This document shows positions 62,184-64,000 of a DNA stretch of 64,000 nucleotides, piece after piece; within the stretch, counting starts at the first letter, position 1; the number at the start of each line of letters is the position of its first letter. The notes below the pieces were generated by a model that searched no databases, was not told the origin of the DNA, and saw only the letters and a list, made by a program, of their open reading frames with translations. The DNA is from GCA-2709075 sp038146865. GTDB lineage: Bacteria; Pseudomonadota; Alphaproteobacteria; MPNO01; UBA2964. The stretch spans positions 124,001 through 188,000 of the forward strand of contig JAYQSL010000001.1 of the NCBI GenBank assembly GCA_038146865.1, in the 5' to 3' direction. The translations under genes were made by a program, and so were the position numbers.

Positions 62184-62741
62184 TTATGAGCTTCGAGTGC
62201 CATCGAAGTTCGGTCGTTTTCCGATTTCCACTGTTCCATCTTGAAGATTGTATCGCCCTCTGGGTATTTTAGATAAGTCACATCCAGTAATCCGAATGAA
62301 ACATGCACCCCCTGGGTAAGAAATTGAGTGAATATCACCTTCTCGAAATATGCCAGCCATCCCGCCCTCTAACCGATATGTTTTGATTGCCTTCATCGTG
62401 CCCTTGGAAGGGTCTTCTGGGTTTTCCTCTCTTTCCCATTCAGTCATTTCTGTCCACCCTAAAGCCTGGCCATAAATCGCCCAACTGTTGCCGTGGTCAT
62501 GCGGGCCGCCTTTTATAGGTTTGTCCATCGCATAGGAAATAATCTGAAATCCAAGAGAGGGGTCCTCGAATAAAAGGGTGGTCCCTGGAATTGGGCTGTC
62601 GCCGAAATTCTCATTGATGAAATCCTTATCTTTCAGCAGATACTCGAGTTCGTGTCTTACATCGTCAAGGGCGGCATGTTCGGACTTATTTCCCAGAATT
62701 TGTCTAGCGCTTAATATAAATTTTTCTAGTTCTGTAGTCAT
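62184..62741 (-). CDS. COG5553-like cupin protein, downstream copy
   Basis: This 185-residue double-stranded beta-helix protein has the predicted metal site GGPHDHGNSWAIYGQALGWTEMT, with HDHG as ligand motif. It is clearly paralogous to the gene just upstream (shared PHDHG-SWA-YGQA-G-T-MT-W). COG5553 proteins are predicted metal-dependent enzymes related to cysteine dioxygenase; no substrate is known. The start overlaps the upstream copy by 4 bases, so the two are co-translated. Confidence 0.78.
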   Translation of the reverse strand: MTTELEKFILSARQILGNKSEHAALDDVRHELEYLLKDKDFINENFGDSPIPGTTLLFEDPSLGFQIISYAMDKPIKGGPHDHGNSWAIYGQALGWTEMTEWEREENPEDPSKGTMKAIKTYRLEGGMAGIFREGDIHSISYPGGACFIRITGCDLSKIPRGRYNLQDGTVEIGKRPNFDGTRSS

Positions 62742-63274
62742 GAGGTAGGTCTCATACGAATTTTTCTTTTTCTTTCTGGGTCGTAGGCATAACGCTCTAT
62801 TAGATCTAGATTAGTTCCGGTAACGCGCACCCATCTCGCCGCTGCGGGGTGTGCAGTCGAATGGATAATTCCGGTATCGAAAAGGGCCGCCTTTCCAGGG
62901 GTAAGAGGGAAGGTTTCGCGTTCAGAAATTTGGGCTAAATCAGGATCCAATCCATCGTCTGTTCGATCCCAAACGGTCATGTTAGTCAGGCCCGTTGCTT
63001 GCCCATAGACTGCCCAACTTTGGCCGTGATCGTGCGGCTTGCCCTTCCTATTACCCTCATCGGTTCCGTGGGCATTAACATAAAAACCTGTTTCGGGATC
63101 GTGAAAAAGAACCTTCTTTCCCCTATTTTGGGTTTCTAAAAATTCCGCAATGAAGGCCTCATTTTTCAATAACTTTTCTAGATGGGCTCTGATCGCTTCT
63201 CGGCCACCGCTGCCAGGGTCCAATAGCAAAGAAGCTTTGCTGTCCATACAAAAATTTTCAAGTGAATAGGTCAT
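62738..63274 (-). CDS. COG5553-like cupin protein, upstream copy
   Basis: This 178-residue paralogue has GKPHDHGQSWAVYGQATGLTNMTVWDR and a second histidine cluster in FDTGIIHSTAHPAAARWVRVTG. The ATG at 63274 with GGAGAG directly upstream is preferred; a TTG at 63286 would add four residues. The pair is probably an operon encoding two related, possibly heteromeric, metal-dependent beta-helix proteins. They diverge from the UMF1-type remnant. Confidence 0.78.
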   Translation of the reverse strand: MTYSLENFCMDSKASLLLDPGSGGREAIRAHLEKLLKNEAFIAEFLETQNRGKKVLFHDPETGFYVNAHGTDEGNRKGKPHDHGQSWAVYGQATGLTNMTVWDRTDDGLDPDLAQISERETFPLTPGKAALFDTGIIHSTAHPAAARWVRVTGTNLDLIERYAYDPERKRKIRMRPTS

Positions 63275-63354
63275 AGCTCTCTCCAATGGTTACCGAATAT
63301 CAACTACCCGTTTGGTTTTTCAAAATATATCGAGGAATGTGAAAAATTACGACA

Positions 63355-63823
63355 ATGGATCCGAATAAACCAGTCCGCCGAAGAATAACTCCGCGAGTAG
63401 CGTGGTGCATGTTTGATTGGGCGAACTCGGCATTCCCGACTGTAATTGTTACCTTTGTATTTGGTACTTACTTCGCTACTAGCGTTGCTTCAAATTCCGT
63501 TGAGGGAGCAAGTCTATGGGGCAGTGCTCTGGCATTTAGTGGTGTAATTGTCGCAATTTTTGGTCCGCTAATGGGTTCAATCGCTGATCGAATGATGCGG
63601 CGCAAGATATGGCTCGCGGCTTTTTCGATTATTTGCATTATCTCAACTGGTTGTCTTTGGTTTTGTTTGCCTTATCCGGAAAAATAACTTCGTTTCTGGG
63701 TCCTGCAGTTATGGCATTCGTAACCCTATCCTTTGACTCGCAGCGTGCAGGCATGGCCACCATATTAATTTTTTCTTGGTTGGGCTAGTTATTTTGACCC
63801 GCGTTAAAATCCCAGACCTCTAA
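63355..63823 (+). pseudogene. UMF1-family MFS transporter, large internal deletion
   Basis: The N-terminal 105 residues are a normal UMF1/ATG22-like transporter start (RVAWCMFDWANSAFPTVIVTFVFGTYF, then IFGPLMGSIADRMMRRK). Around 63655-63668 the sequence jumps, in another frame, to the extreme C-terminus: FALSGKITSFLGPAVMAFV, SQRAGMATILIFF. A further single-base loss in the T-run at 63769-63774 precedes LVGLVILTRVKIPDL and the TAA at 63821. About 270-300 codons of the middle are gone. This cannot be one sequencing indel, so it is strong evidence of real gene loss. Confidence 0.85.
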
Positions 63824-64000
63824 TGCCGAAAATGTCGAATGCCCGTTAGAACCATGGCTAAGTCGTGGCTATCAGCAGCAGCGATTACTTCATCGTCTCG
63901 TATAGATCCCCCCGGTTGGATGACGGCAGTTACCCCAGCCTCAGCGGCAGCCAACAGACCATCAGCGAAAGGAAAAAAAGCATCCGAGGCGACCACTGAT
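63820..64000 (-). CDS. purH: purH, 3' end (AICAR transformylase/IMP cyclohydrolase)
   Basis: The minus strand from the window edge to the TAG at 63820-63822 encodes ASDAFFPFADG, AVIQPGGSIRDDEVIAAAD and a terminal MVLTGIRHFRH. This is the highly conserved PurH C-terminus (formyltransferase domain with its ending RHFRH). The rest lies beyond the window. The stop overlaps the stop of the UMF1 remnant. Confidence 0.93.
   Translation of the reverse strand, partial: SVVASDAFFPFADGLLAAAEAGVTAVIQPGGSIRDDEVIAAADSHDLAMVLTGIRHFRH

Noticed and set aside
1..64000. CRISPR arrays, insertion sequences, prophage, toxin-antitoxin or defence islands
   Set aside because: No regularly spaced repeats, transposases, integrases, phage genes or known defence domains were seen on either strand.

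Overview
The window is a gene-dense stretch of an alphaproteobacterial chromosome, of moderate GC judged by eye. I infer a Rhodospirillales-like or SAR116-like marine or host-associated lineage. The basis is gene order: hslVU, smr, mltA, a Tim44-like gene, fxsA, secB, dnaQ, coaE, aroE, maf, an AT-rich gap, hemE-hemH-hemJ-rho, mnmE-mnmG-rsmG-parA-parB, then holA-lptE-leuS. This is the classical arrangement around alphaproteobacterial replication origins. The gap between maf and hemE (8431-8931) is the best oriC candidate. Two parS sites (16555-16570, 18543-18558) lie 8-10 kb away beside parAB.

Layout. 0.2-8.4 kb: proteolysis, envelope, export and coenzyme genes. 8.4-8.9 kb: putative origin. 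8.9-13 kb: haem synthesis and rho. 13-15.2 kb: quinone reductase, dienelactone hydrolase and Ogt. 15.2-25 kb: tRNA modification and chromosome segregation, facing holA-lptE-leuS. 25-28 kb: three consecutive broken genes. 28-35 kb: small enzymes, plus an hsp20 gene with an RpoH-type promoter and a ROSE-like RNA thermometer. 34.8-39 kb: lolA-ftsK-aminotransferase. 39.2-42 kb: a nitrogen operon (TorF-type porin, glnK, amtB) with a textbook sigma-54 promoter and tandem terminators. 42-46 kb: ubiH-like, DUF971, Trm112, Lon-N, thioredoxin-TPR, ProX-type editing protein, tRNA-Gly(GCC). 46.6-48.9 kb: a methyltransferase coupled to a MetF-family gene. 49-64 kb: an accessory region of oxygenases and transporters (TauD-type dioxygenase, ABM, FAD hydroxylase, HpaB-type monooxygenase, SDR, permease), a short NAD-glutamate dehydrogenase, a polysaccharide deacetylase-like protein, a tandem pair of COG5553-like cupins, an internally deleted UMF1-family transporter, and the 3' end of purH.

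The most striking overall feature is the number of broken genes: hemH, the DUF3576 gene, a porin, a JmjC/cupin gene, a response regulator, the TorF porin, a WYL regulator and the UMF1 transporter. Long essential genes (leuS, ftsK, rho, mnmG, NAD-GDH) read through cleanly. The lesions fall mostly in surface, regulatory and accessory genes and cluster at 25-28 kb. This fits ongoing gene decay in a lineage reducing its genome. Local indel errors in the assembly are the competing explanation, especially for hemH.

No insertion sequences, prophage, CRISPR array, rRNA or toxin-antitoxin modules were recognised. No wholly new defence-like system is evident. The best leads are the control elements (sigma-54 region with nested inverted repeats; RpoH plus ROSE on hsp20), the HTH-methyltransferase/MetF pair, the COG5553-like tandem pair and the mixed oxygenase cluster.
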